Source: Myxococcales bacterium
GTDB lineage: Bacteria; Myxococcota_A; Polyangia; Palsa-1104
NCBI GenBank assembly: GCA_028287105.1
Contig: JAQBQH010000275.1
Coordinates: 1 to 61,014, forward strand
DNA length: 61,014 nt
Direction: 5' to 3'
Positions 16,759 to 25,669 of this stretch are shown here, in pieces (the stretch's first letter is position 1; the number at the start of each line of letters is the position of its first letter). The position numbers were made by a program, and so were the translations under genes. The notes under the pieces are model-generated. The model did no database searches, was not told where the DNA came from, and saw only the letters and a list, made by a program, of their open reading frames with translations.

Positions 16759-17553
16759 ATGAAGCTGCCGTTCATGGACACGTTGGGAAGCGTGGGGATG
16801 GTCGGGGAGCGCAAGGCGACGGCGCTCTTGTGCCTCGGCTTCTACACCACGCTCTTCTTCATGATCGGGTTGTCGGCGCGAAGCGAGCTGCCCGAGTGGG
16901 TGGCGGTCTTCACGGCGATGACGCTGATGTACGGTGTGGCGTTCTTTGCCGTCGCGTCCGAGTGGTTCTGGGGCCGCTGGTTCGCGACCGGTCTCGGCTA
17001 CTGGGGCATGACGATGACGGTGATGGCGTGGGTCACGACGCGCTCGCTGCCGCCGGCGATGATCATCTTCGGCAGCATGCACGGCCTGGTGTCGCTGTGC
17101 CTCGGCGGCGAGAAGATGGTCGCCCTCTTCGACGCCAAGCCGGCCTGGCGCGAGCGCTGGAAGCTCGACGATCAGGGCGTCATTCGCGTGCGTAAGTCGG
17201 TGACCCGTGCGGCCTCGTCGCTGCCGGCCGTCATCATGTTCGCGCTCGCACCGCGTGAGGGCCAGGAGGCGCTCGCGCTCACGGCGTTCGCGTTGGCGCT
17301 CGTCGGGCTCGGTGGCCTGTTGGCGCGCCGCACTGCCGGTGTGCTGGCGTTCGTCGGCGCTTCGGCCGCGACGGTGGCGATGCTACTGACCCATTCGCAG
17401 CCGGATACGGTCGCGATGTATCAGTACACGCCGTTCGGTAGCGCCGGCGGAGCGATGCTGACGCCCATCCTCGGCGTCGTCGCCGCGGTCATGTTGCTGT
17501 CCGCCGCGCTGCCGTTCGTCAAGCCGATGGCGGGGTACGTCCGTCGCCGCTGA
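16759..17553 (+). CDS. Polytopic membrane protein of unknown function
   Basis: A 264-residue protein with about seven hydrophobic helices, for example ATALLCLGFYTTLFFMIGL, VFTAMTLMYGVAFFAVA and LTPILGVVAAVMLLSAALPF. The family is not recognised. A GTG at 16750 is in frame but overlaps the GGGAG ribosome-binding site; the ATG at 16759 lies 8 nt after that site and is preferred. Its last 35 bp overlap the convergent membrane-protein gene. Inner-membrane location is expected. Confidence 0.65.
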   Translation: MKLPFMDTLGSVGMVGERKATALLCLGFYTTLFFMIGLSARSELPEWVAVFTAMTLMYGVAFFAVASEWFWGRWFATGLGYWGMTMTVMAWVTTRSLPPAMIIFGSMHGLVSLCLGGEKMVALFDAKPAWRERWKLDDQGVIRVRKSVTRAASSLPAVIMFALAPREGQEALALTAFALALVGLGGLLARRTAGVLAFVGASAATVAMLLTHSQPDTVAMYQYTPFGSAGGAMLTPILGVVAAVMLLSAALPFVKPMAGYVRRR

Positions 17554-18130
17554 GACGACGCACGCCGACCGTGCGCAAATAGAGCACGCAGGTTCCGAAG
17601 TACACCAGCGCCAATCCCCCTAGCACCAACGCCCCCAACATCTCGAGCTGGAGCTTTGCCACCAGCATCATCACCGTCGCTGGCGCGGCGGAGAAGATGG
17701 TCGTCAGATCGCGCGTGGTCGCGACCGCGAGGGCCGTCGAGATGAGCTGGTAGGGGATGCTCGCCGAGGCCGCCAGCGACCACGCCGACAGGCCCCAGGC
17801 ATCGCCCCGCATCGCCCGCAGACAGCCGGCAAACAGGAGGCACGACAGGATCAAGCCGACACCGCTGAGCGGAATCGCCGCGTTGCGTCGGTCGTAGCGC
17901 GCCTCGGCCTCGCGCACGCTCCAGCGCTCCAGCTCGGCCGGCGGAATCAAGGATTTCAGCGGCTCGTTGCGCGCGGCGATGGCGTGGACGTAGGCGTCGC
18001 GTGGCGCCAGCATCGAAAGACCCGTGATGATCGCGCTCTGCGCACCGAACGCGCCGGACACCAGACCGAACGCGGCCAGCACGTAAAACAGCGCCGGTCG
18101 CACGGTGCGCCGCGTAGTGGCCGGTGACAT
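17519..18130 (-). CDS. Small membrane protein of unknown function
   Basis: A 203-residue protein with about four transmembrane helices (ALFYVLAAFGLVSGAFGAQS, IPLSGVGLILSCLLFAGCL, a middle helix, LGALVLGGLALVYFGTCVLYL). A loop of about 60 residues after helix 1 contains ELERWSVREAEARYDRRN. The arrangement resembles small integral membrane proteins common in Myxococcota, with no assigned function. Convergent, with a 35-bp overlap with its neighbour. Confidence 0.6.
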   Translation of the reverse strand: MSPATTRRTVRPALFYVLAAFGLVSGAFGAQSAIITGLSMLAPRDAYVHAIAARNEPLKSLIPPAELERWSVREAEARYDRRNAAIPLSGVGLILSCLLFAGCLRAMRGDAWGLSAWSLAASASIPYQLISTALAVATTRDLTTIFSAAPATVMMLVAKLQLEMLGALVLGGLALVYFGTCVLYLRTVGVRRLSGDGRTPPSA

Positions 18131-18187
18131 TTTGCGAAGCTAGCACGGCTTGACCACACGCAGGGACGCGCCGATAGTAGTGGCCCG

Positions 18188-18673
18188 ATGAAGGTCGCCG
18201 ACAAGAAGGTCGTACGTCTCGACTACACGCTCAAGAACACGCAGGGCGAGGTGATCGACACGTCCGAAGGAGCCGAGCCGCTCACCTATCTGCATGGATC
18301 GAGTCAGATCGTGCCGGGTCTGGAGCGTGAGCTCGAGGGCATGGAAGCGGGGCAGGGCAAGGACGTGGTCGTGCAGCCGCAGGACGGCTACGGCATGCCC
18401 GATCCGCAGGGCGTATTTGGCGTTCCGCGTGGCGCCTTTCCGCCCGACGCGAAGCTGACGGTCGGCGATTCGTTCATCGGCGAAGACGACGAGGGTCAGG
18501 CGCTGCCGGTACGCGTCGTCGAGCTGCGCGAGGATGTCGTGGTCGTCGATGCCAACCATCCGCTCGCCGGCGAGACCCTGTTCTTCCATGTCGACGTCCG
18601 CGAGGTTCGGGACGCGACCGAAGACGAGCTGGCGCATGGCCACTCGCACGGCGAAGGCGACCACGATCACTGA
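18188..18673 (+). CDS. slyD: SlyD-type FKBP peptidyl-prolyl isomerase
   Basis: A 161-residue SlyD-like protein. The FKBP half-domains (VRLDYTLKNTQGEVIDTSE, YLHGSSQIVPGLERELEGM) flank the insert-in-flap chaperone domain (about residues 70-125). A His-rich metal-binding tail follows (HGHSHGEGDHDH). It catalyses prolyl cis-trans isomerisation, acts as a cytoplasmic chaperone and may hold Ni or Zn through the tail. Length and order match the family. Confidence 0.92.
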   Translation: MKVADKKVVRLDYTLKNTQGEVIDTSEGAEPLTYLHGSSQIVPGLERELEGMEAGQGKDVVVQPQDGYGMPDPQGVFGVPRGAFPPDAKLTVGDSFIGEDDEGQALPVRVVELREDVVVVDANHPLAGETLFFHVDVREVRDATEDELAHGHSHGEGDHDH

Positions 18674-18703
18674 ATAACGCGATCGAGCGCGCGTCCTATC
18701 GAC

Positions 18704-19120
18704 ATGCGCTCGGTGGCGATGGTGATGGTGGCGACGCTGGGGATCGGCGGGGCCGGGGCAATGCTCGGCGCCTGCGACGCGCACGCGCCGGTGACGCCGA
18801 TGCACGTCGGGCCGTGCGAGGTGCAGGCGATCGACGCCACGGCCGCGCCGTGCGCGAGCGATCCGCGGCTGGCCGCGCTCGGGGGCGTGTTCGCGCGCGC
18901 GCCGCTGAGCGGGTTCGGCTGCATCAAGCCGGCGGCGGCGCCGCCGTCCCGCAGCGTCGAGGTGCTGGGACGCGGTGGCGATCGCACGCGCCTTCGCCTG
19001 CGCACGTCGCGCTCGACGTCGACGCTCGCCTTGCGCGACGGATCGACGGTCGTCGTCGGTGACGCGGGTGCCGGCGGCGCGCTGCACGCCTTGGCGCTGA
19101 CGTGCCACCACCCGCGCTGA
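18704..19120 (+). CDS. Hypothetical lipoprotein
   Basis: A 138-residue protein whose N-terminus reads as a lipoprotein signal (hydrophobic core, then LGAC). The mature part contains four more Cys and Ala-rich strands, with no family recognised. It lies 30 bp after slyD. Codon use fits real coding sequence, but only the signal peptide positively supports the call. Confidence 0.5.
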   Translation: MRSVAMVMVATLGIGGAGAMLGACDAHAPVTPMHVGPCEVQAIDATAAPCASDPRLAALGGVFARAPLSGFGCIKPAAAPPSRSVEVLGRGGDRTRLRLRTSRSTSTLALRDGSTVVVGDAGAGGALHALALTCHHPR

Positions 19121-19140
19121 GCCAACGCGACGCCGGTCGG

Positions 19141-19178
19141 CTAGATCGCGCGCAGGCGCGACTAGATCGCGCGCAGGC
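19141..19178. repeat. 17-bp direct repeat duplicating a stop codon region
   Basis: CTAGATCGCGCGCAGGC occurs at 19141-19157 and again at 19162-19178. The second copy encodes the last residues and stop codon of the 19162-19440 gene, so a short tandem duplication (period 21 bp) has copied the gene end just past the stop. Confidence 0.7.
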
Positions 19179-19440
19179 CGCGACGCTTGATGCGCAGCAG
19201 CCGCGCCACCTGATCGACGACGTCGAGCGGCGCCTCGGTGAGCGCGTCGAGGAAGCGCTGATGCTTCAAGTGATGGCGCACGCCGGCGTTGGCCGCCAGC
19301 CACACCGTCGCCACGAGCCACACGCCAACCGGAACGAGCTCCATCGACTGCGCGCCGGCGAGCCAGCAAAGCGCCAGCAGGAAGAGCAGCGGCGGCGACA
19401 GCAGACTGCCGAACATCAGCGACGCGAGCAGGATCGTCAT
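19162..19440 (-). CDS. Small membrane protein coupled to GMC oxidoreductase
   Basis: A 92-residue protein with two hydrophobic helices (LMFGSLLSPPLLFLLALCWL and LVPVGVWLVATVWLAANAG) and a basic, amphipathic C-terminus (LLRIKRRGLRAI). No family is recognised. Its ATG overlaps the TGA of the fused GMC oxidoreductase, so the two are probably translated together. It may anchor or assist that enzyme (inference). Confidence 0.6.
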   Translation of the reverse strand: MTILLASLMFGSLLSPPLLFLLALCWLAGAQSMELVPVGVWLVATVWLAANAGVRHHLKHQRFLDALTEAPLDVVDQVARLLRIKRRGLRAI

Positions 19441-21395
19441 GCGAGCGCCTTGCCGATCTCGTCGGCGGCGCGCGTGGCCAGCGCCATGATGGTCACCTGC
19501 GGGTTGACCGCCGGAGACGACGGCACGACGCTGCCGTCGGCGACGTAGAGCCCCCTGGTGTCGTGGGTCTGGTGGTCGGGACCGACGACGCTCTTTTTCG
19601 GATCGCGCCCCATGCGGGCGGTGCCGAGCGGGTGATAGGCGGTGATCTCGAAGTCGCGCGCCTTGAGCCGGGCGCGACGGAGCCGCTCGACATCGTCGAC
19701 CGACGAGAGCTCGTCGAAGCCGTGCACGAGCGGAAAGACCTTCGAGGCGCCGGCCGCGAAGTAGACCCGGCTCAGGATCTCGACGGCACGCTTCAGGCGG
19801 GCGACGTCGTGGTCGAGGAGCGAGTAGGTGATGAGGGGGCGACCGCCGGGGCCGCGGCGCACGCGCCCGCGCGAGACGTCTTCGATCATGACGCCGAAGC
19901 AGGCGAGGCGATCGTACCCCTCGAGCAGCTCGACGAACTTGGGACCGAGCATCGTCATCGACGCGGCGGCGAGGTCGAGCGGCGCAAAGGCGCCTTCGAA
20001 GAGGATGCCTTCGTCGTGGAACTGCTCGATGGCGTAGCCCTGCGGGATGGCGTTGCCGCCGTCGAGCTTCTCGTCGAACATCGCCATCACCGCCAGCGCG
20101 GGATGGATCGAGAGGTTGCGGCCGAGCTGGCCCGACGAGGTGCCGACCCCCGAGCCTTCGAGCAAGAGCGGCGTCAGGAGCGATCCGCAGGCGACGACCA
20201 CCGCGTTGGCGCGCACGGTCAGCGTGCGCGTCTCGCCGTCGGCGCCGCGACCGTGGGCCAGGACGCCGACGGCGCGGCCACGGTCGACGAGGATGCGATC
20301 GGCGCGCACGCCGGTGAACAGCGTCGCGCCGGCGCGGAGCGCCATCGGCACGTAGCTGACGTTGGTCGAGCGCTTGGCGTCGCTGGGGCAGCCGAAGCAG
20401 CAGACGCCCTGACCGTCGCATTCGGGAGCGTTGCGGCGCAGCGGCTGATGCGCGTAGCCGAGCGCGTCGCAGCCGCGGGCGATGACGCGCGCGACGCCGC
20501 CGAGGTAGCGCGGCTCGGCGGGCGCGACGCCAAGCACCGACTCGACGCGATCGAACCACGGCGCCATCTTCTCCGGCGACAGATCGTCGAGACCGAACTC
20601 GCTCACCCAGTGCGACAGCACGCGCGCCGGCGTGCGATAGCAGGTGCCGGAGTTGATCGCGGTCGAGCCACCGACGGTGCGGCCGAGCGGAATCGGGATG
20701 ACCGCGTTGCCCACCGAGAGCGTCGCGCCCATGTCGCGATAGAGCTTGCGCTGCATCTCGGTGGCGTGGCCGGTGAAGTCGGAGCGCGTGTGATAGTCGC
20801 CCTCCTCGAGCAGCACGACGGCGTGGCCGCGCTCGGCGAGCTCCTTGGCGACGACCGCGCCGCCGGCGCCGGTGCCGATGACCACCACCTCGCACTCGAT
20901 GGTCTCGTCGCCGTCGAGCTGGCTGGCGGGCGTCACGCGCTCCTGCATCCAGCGCGGCCGCTCCGGCTTGGTCGGCAGCGCGCCGAAGCGACAGCCGACG
21001 TCTTCGTACATCTTGGGATCGTTGTAGTGGGCGATCTTGAGCGGCGCGGTCAGCATGCGCACGACGGTGCGGCGCGCGACGTCGCCGGAGCGCCAGCGTT
21101 CGAGCAGCGACAGCACCGTCTCCGTCGGCAAGGAGGCGAGCGGGGCGCGATGGCGCGCCATCGCCCAGGCGTCGAGCGCGAGCAGCATCGCGCGATAGGC
21201 GCGCGCGACCGACGGCGGCGACAGTGCCAGGAAGTGGTCGACCTTCTCCACGGCGCGCGCTCCGCCGCCGGCAAACCAGCGCCCCGCGGGCATCGCCGCG
21301 CGCGCGATGGCGGTCAGCGCGGCTCGCTCACGCGAGCCGAGACACTGCGGCCCCGGCTCTTTCGCACGCGGCCCCGCGCTGATGTCGTGGAGCAT
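19437..21395 (-). CDS. Fused small-subunit + GMC family FAD oxidoreductase
   Basis: A 652-residue protein. The N-terminal 150 residues form a helical segment (LGSRERAALTAIARAAMPAG, KVDHFLALSP) in the position of the small subunit of GMC dehydrogenases. A complete GMC domain follows: Rossmann motif VVVIGTGAGGAVVAKELAERG, GRTVGGSTAINSGTC, CDGQGVCCFGCPSDAK, AYHPLGTARMG and the final LYVADGSVVPSSPAVNPQ. It resembles sterol or long-chain alcohol oxidases, but the substrate is unknown. No Tat motif is seen. A second GMC system in this window (8683-10724) has the two parts as separate genes. Confidence 0.87.
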   Translation of the reverse strand: MLHDISAGPRAKEPGPQCLGSRERAALTAIARAAMPAGRWFAGGGARAVEKVDHFLALSPPSVARAYRAMLLALDAWAMARHRAPLASLPTETVLSLLERWRSGDVARRTVVRMLTAPLKIAHYNDPKMYEDVGCRFGALPTKPERPRWMQERVTPASQLDGDETIECEVVVIGTGAGGAVVAKELAERGHAVVLLEEGDYHTRSDFTGHATEMQRKLYRDMGATLSVGNAVIPIPLGRTVGGSTAINSGTCYRTPARVLSHWVSEFGLDDLSPEKMAPWFDRVESVLGVAPAEPRYLGGVARVIARGCDALGYAHQPLRRNAPECDGQGVCCFGCPSDAKRSTNVSYVPMALRAGATLFTGVRADRILVDRGRAVGVLAHGRGADGETRTLTVRANAVVVACGSLLTPLLLEGSGVGTSSGQLGRNLSIHPALAVMAMFDEKLDGGNAIPQGYAIEQFHDEGILFEGAFAPLDLAAASMTMLGPKFVELLEGYDRLACFGVMIEDVSRGRVRRGPGGRPLITYSLLDHDVARLKRAVEILSRVYFAAGASKVFPLVHGFDELSSVDDVERLRRARLKARDFEITAYHPLGTARMGRDPKKSVVGPDHQTHDTRGLYVADGSVVPSSPAVNPQVTIMALATRAADEIGKALA

Positions 21396-21445
21396 GATTC
21401 GACCTTACTAGAATTGGTCGGACCATTCAATCGGGTTTCAAGGGG

Positions 21446-23326
21446 TCAGGGTTCGTGGATGACGGAAAGCTTTGCAGATACGTCAGTTTGCGGAGGCTTT
21501 AAATTCACCCTTTTGTGCCACGGCTTGGTGCCGAGCAGCATCACCTGCACCTCATAATGATGGAAGGCGTCGAGGGTCACGTCGACCGGGGTCTTGCCGC
21601 GCGGCTTGCCCTCGACGATCACTTCGCCTCCCGGCGGCTCGCTCTCGATGTGCAGGGTCGCGGCCGGGCGCTTGAGCGTGACGTCGACCTTGCCGGGCGC
21701 GTCGATCGACTGCGTCACCGTCGCGTAGCGATCCTTGGTGACCACGATCTCATGCGTGCCCGCCGCGACGCTCAGCGTCGCCGGCGTCTTGCCTTGCGCT
21801 TCACCGTCGACGGTGATGGTGGCGCCCGGCGGCTTCGACGACACCACCAGCTCCGCCTGCTTGACCTTGCCGGGCTTCGCCGGCTTCTCCGCCGGCTCGG
21901 GCTTGTCGCCGGTCGCGATCGGAGCCACCGGCTTGGCCGCCGTCTCGATCGGCCTCTTCGCTGTCTCGATCGGCTTGGCCGCCGTTTCGGTGGGCTTGGC
22001 GGCCGTCTCGGTGGGCTTCGCCAGCGCGCTCGGCCGCGCCGCCAGATCTGCCGGCGCTCCCGCGGCCAGCAGCGCGAGGTCGGCCGTCACGGCGGGCCTC
22101 GGCAGCGACGGCTCCGGCATCTTCTCGACGATGATCGGCGCCGGCGGCGGCAGCCCGAACCACACGATGGCCCCGCCAATCGGCACGCCGAGGAACACGC
22201 CCACCGCCATGCCGGCGAGCAGCGGCCCGCGCGCGGTGCGCCGCTTCTCCGCGCGCGCCGTCGCCATCGGCACGTTGGCGAACTGCGCATTGGTGCCCTT
22301 GGGCTTCGGCGCCGTCGACTGCTCGAGCGACCACTCGACGAAGTACTCGATGGCGCCGTCGGAGATCTCGCTGAACGGATTGGCCGGCACCGTCCCCGCC
22401 GGCTGCGTCGACCGCGGCGCGCCCGGCACCGCCGCGCGGAACGCCTCGGCGAACGCCGGCGCCGGACCGACGGCGGCGAACTGCCCCGAGTCGGCCCCGA
22501 GCATCATCTCCGCCGGCGCGGTCGCCTGCGTCGGCGGCCGCTCGTTGCGCGTGCCTGGCACCGAGCCGGTCAGCTCGCGCTGCGCCGCCGCGTAGTCGTC
22601 GCTGGCCGGGATCGGCGCCGGCAGCGGCGTCGGCGTGGAAAATCCGCCCGACTGCCGGTCGCCGCCGAATGCGTTGCTCGGCATCGGCGGCAGCGACGGG
22701 TGGAGCGACATCGGCATCGACGGCGGCGGCGTATCCGGCGCGGTGCGCTCGCCGGGCGGCGCCTGCGCGATGGTGACCGCCCCCGATTCGTCCTGTCGCG
22801 ACGACCGCGGCTCGTCGTCGTGCGCGACATGCGCCCCCGTCTTCTCGAGCGGCGGCAGCGTCGGCGGTCCTTCGGCAAACTCGCGGATCGCCGGCGACGA
22901 CGCCTCGCGGATCGACGGCGACGACGGCGACGATCCGTTGTCGCGCACCTTGGTCTGTACGTCGGTGCTCTCTTCCTTGAACTGCCCCGTCGCCTCGCGC
23001 GCCCGCAGCATGCGCGCCACCAGCTGCCGGCTGGCCTCGTCGAGCGGGATGAACTTCAGCTCCATGCCCGGCGGCTTCGACGAATCGCCCGAGTCGGAGC
23101 GGATGCGCGTGACCGTGCCTTCGCCGTGGATGAGCGGCATGCCGTCAGCCAGCTCGAGCGTGAAGCGCACACGCGTTCCCGCCGGCTGCGACGACTTGGT
23201 AAAAATGAAGATGCGGTCGTCTTTGATGAACCGCGAGTACTTGTTTACGAAGGTATCGAGATCGGGGCTGCGGATGACGACCCGCAGCACGATGACGGGC
23301 TGCAGCGCCGGGTCGTCGGATTCCAT
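21446..23326 (-). CDS. PilZ-like / transmembrane / PEGA protein
   Basis: A 626-residue protein in three parts. Residues about 10-110 resemble the divergent PilZ-like domain common in Myxococcota (FIKDDRIFIFTKSSQPAGTRVRF, GMELKFIPLDE). A long low-complexity Pro/Ser/Ala region leads to one transmembrane helix (about 367-392, AGMAVGVFLGVPIGGAIVWF). Beyond it lie a Lys-Pro-Thr-Glu-Thr-Ala repeat (about 425-465) and two PEGA domains (LVVSSKPPGATITVDGE and LHIESEPPGGEVIVEGK). The PEGA part should face the periplasm. It may link a cytoplasmic signal to the envelope; whether it binds c-di-GMP is doubtful because the usual RxxxR motif is not clear. Confidence 0.8.
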   Translation of the reverse strand: MESDDPALQPVIVLRVVIRSPDLDTFVNKYSRFIKDDRIFIFTKSSQPAGTRVRFTLELADGMPLIHGEGTVTRIRSDSGDSSKPPGMELKFIPLDEASRQLVARMLRAREATGQFKEESTDVQTKVRDNGSSPSSPSIREASSPAIREFAEGPPTLPPLEKTGAHVAHDDEPRSSRQDESGAVTIAQAPPGERTAPDTPPPSMPMSLHPSLPPMPSNAFGGDRQSGGFSTPTPLPAPIPASDDYAAAQRELTGSVPGTRNERPPTQATAPAEMMLGADSGQFAAVGPAPAFAEAFRAAVPGAPRSTQPAGTVPANPFSEISDGAIEYFVEWSLEQSTAPKPKGTNAQFANVPMATARAEKRRTARGPLLAGMAVGVFLGVPIGGAIVWFGLPPPAPIIVEKMPEPSLPRPAVTADLALLAAGAPADLAARPSALAKPTETAAKPTETAAKPIETAKRPIETAAKPVAPIATGDKPEPAEKPAKPGKVKQAELVVSSKPPGATITVDGEAQGKTPATLSVAAGTHEIVVTKDRYATVTQSIDAPGKVDVTLKRPAATLHIESEPPGGEVIVEGKPRGKTPVDVTLDAFHHYEVQVMLLGTKPWHKRVNLKPPQTDVSAKLSVIHEP

Positions 23327-23365
23327 GAGCCCGGCAATTTTATAACAGCCTTCGTCGGTTAGCTA

Positions 23366-25540
23366 TTAGCCATTCACGATCTCGGTTTTTCGCCGCATCG
23401 ACTTGGCGATGACCTCGGCCACGTCGAGCACCTGGACCTTCTCTTCCATGTTCCGCGCCTTGACGCCGTCGGTGATCATGATGGTGCAGAACGGGCACGC
23501 CACGGCCGCGACCTCGGCCCCGGTCGCCAGGATCTCGTCGGTGCGGTTGTTGTTCACGCGCGTCCCAATTTTCTCTTCCATCCACATGCGCCCGCCGCCG
23601 CCGCCGCAGCAGAAGCCGTGCTCCTTGGAGCGCTTCATCTCGACGTACTCGGTGGACGTCGCCTGCCCGATGGCGCGGGGCGCATCGTAGACCCCGTTCC
23701 AGCGGCCGAGATAGCAGCTGTCGTGATAGGTCAGCTTCTGCGCGATCGGGTGGTCGATGGTCAGCCGCTTCTCGGCGAGCAGGTGCGCCAGCAGCTCCGA
23801 GTGGTGGATGACCTCGTACTTGCCGCCGAACTGCGGGTACTCGTTTTTGATGGTGTGGAAGCAGTGCGGGCACGACGCGATCACCTTGCGGATCTTGGCG
23901 TCGTTGATGGCGGTGACGTTCGCTTCCGCCTGGGTCTGGAACAGGTACTCGTTGCCCGCGCGGCGCGCCGGATCGCCGACGCAGCCCTCGGTCTTGCCGA
24001 GCACCGCGAAGTTGACCTTGGCCGCGTGCAGCACCTCGACGAGCGCGCGCATCGTCTTCTTGATGCGGTCGTCGAACGCGCCGGCGCAGCCGACGAAGAG
24101 GAGGTACTCGGGGTTCGGATTGGTCTCCACCGTCGGGACGTCGAGCCCCTCGGACCACTCCATCCGCTTCTCGGCCGCGATGCCCCACGGGTTCGAGTTC
24201 TTCTCGAGGTTCTGGAACGTGCGCGCCAGCTCCGTCGGCATGCGCGACTCGGTGAGCACGAGGTGCGTGCGCATCTGCAGAATCTTGAGCGGGTGATCGA
24301 TGAAGACCGGACAGACCTCCTGGCAGGCGCCGCAGGTCGTGCAGGCCCACAGGGTCTCGTCCTTGATGCGCCCGCCGACGAGCGGCGGCAGATCCTCGTA
24401 GGCCTTCTTGGCGGCGTCGAGCATGGCGCCGAGCGGATGGCCCGACGCATTCTCCGACGCATCCTTGTTGTGCCCCGACGCGGCCGCCTCGGCCTCGGGA
24501 TTCGACGGCGTCGCCACGCCGTGCGCGCCCGGCGACGTCACCGCGCCGTTGCGCGACTGCGAGGCGATCTGCGCCTCGATCTTCTTGATCTTCGCCTGCA
24601 GCGAGCCGCGCTCGATCATCTCGTCGCGCAGATCGTGGATGAGGTGCATCGGCGACAGCGGCTTCTCGGTGTTGAAGGCCGGGCAGTAGTTGGAGCAGCG
24701 CGCACACTCGGTGCACGCGTACTGATCCATGAGCGACTTGCGCGTGAAGCCTTCGATCTTGCCGACGCCCCAGTCGTTCTCGTCCTCGAGGTTGAGCTTC
24801 GGCATGATGCCGCGCTGACCGAGGTGCCTGAAGAAGATGTTCGGCAGCGCGCCGAGGATGTGGATGTGCTTGGAGTAGGGCACGTAGTTGAGGAACGCCA
24901 GGCCGAGCGCGATGTGCGTCCACCACAGCGCCTCCGCGGCGCTGCGCGCCGACTCGACCGACATGCCGGAGAACCAACCGGCGACGACGCTCGAGACCGG
25001 CCCCTCTTCGCCCAGCGTCCCCGACGCCAGCATGTGGAATCCGTGGAAGAAGAAGTGCGTGATCATCAGGCCCGCGATGGCGGACAGGATGATGGCCGCG
25101 TCGAGCGACATCGGGATGAGGCGCGGCTTTACGACGAGGCGACGAAAAAATCCGTAGCCAATCGCGATGAGCACGACAAGATTGAAGACGTCGATGGCCC
25201 ACTCGAGCGGGTGGTAGATCACCGCCGGGAGCGCCGAGAACGAGAGGCCGGTCAGCCCGTTCACCCACAGCTCGACGGTTCCGAGCGTGACGACGAGAAA
25301 GCCCCAGAAGATGCCGAGGTGATGGAGCGACGTGAACCCCAGCTGTCGGGGCTCCATCGGCTTCTCCATCACCTTCCGCTGCAAGAGCCAGTAGAGGACA
25401 ACTGACCCCAGGCGCTCTGGGACCCGATCCACCGGTATGCCCGGTCGACCTACCCACATGAAGCGGATCAATCGCCCGACGGTGAAGGCCAGGCCGCCCA
25501 TTCCAACCGCCAAAAGCATGGCGAAGATGAGGTGTCGCAT
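23366..25540 (-). CDS. Membrane Fe-S oxidoreductase (CCG-domain, EtfD/HdrD-like)
   Basis: A 724-residue protein. The N-terminal 230 residues hold about six transmembrane helices resembling a NarI-like cytochrome b module. Two 4Fe-4S motifs follow (CTECARCSNYCP and CTTCGACQEVCP). The C-terminal half has two CCG-type domains, with CPHCFHT and the final GFCCGGGGGRMW. This matches membrane quinone oxidoreductases that take electrons from electron-transferring flavoprotein or similar donors. No etfAB genes are adjacent, so the donor is unknown. Confidence 0.88.
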   Translation of the reverse strand: MRHLIFAMLLAVGMGGLAFTVGRLIRFMWVGRPGIPVDRVPERLGSVVLYWLLQRKVMEKPMEPRQLGFTSLHHLGIFWGFLVVTLGTVELWVNGLTGLSFSALPAVIYHPLEWAIDVFNLVVLIAIGYGFFRRLVVKPRLIPMSLDAAIILSAIAGLMITHFFFHGFHMLASGTLGEEGPVSSVVAGWFSGMSVESARSAAEALWWTHIALGLAFLNYVPYSKHIHILGALPNIFFRHLGQRGIMPKLNLEDENDWGVGKIEGFTRKSLMDQYACTECARCSNYCPAFNTEKPLSPMHLIHDLRDEMIERGSLQAKIKKIEAQIASQSRNGAVTSPGAHGVATPSNPEAEAAASGHNKDASENASGHPLGAMLDAAKKAYEDLPPLVGGRIKDETLWACTTCGACQEVCPVFIDHPLKILQMRTHLVLTESRMPTELARTFQNLEKNSNPWGIAAEKRMEWSEGLDVPTVETNPNPEYLLFVGCAGAFDDRIKKTMRALVEVLHAAKVNFAVLGKTEGCVGDPARRAGNEYLFQTQAEANVTAINDAKIRKVIASCPHCFHTIKNEYPQFGGKYEVIHHSELLAHLLAEKRLTIDHPIAQKLTYHDSCYLGRWNGVYDAPRAIGQATSTEYVEMKRSKEHGFCCGGGGGRMWMEEKIGTRVNNNRTDEILATGAEVAAVACPFCTIMITDGVKARNMEEKVQVLDVAEVIAKSMRRKTEIVNG

Positions 25541-25669
25541 CTGTTCTTCGGCTATAGCACGAAGTGACTCAGCGCGTCAGCTGGTGTCGCATGGGACCGC
25601 CGTAACGAGTGGCGGGTGTTTTGCACCAAATACGTGAGCCGCGTTCCACCAAGCGGAGAGAGCAAACCA

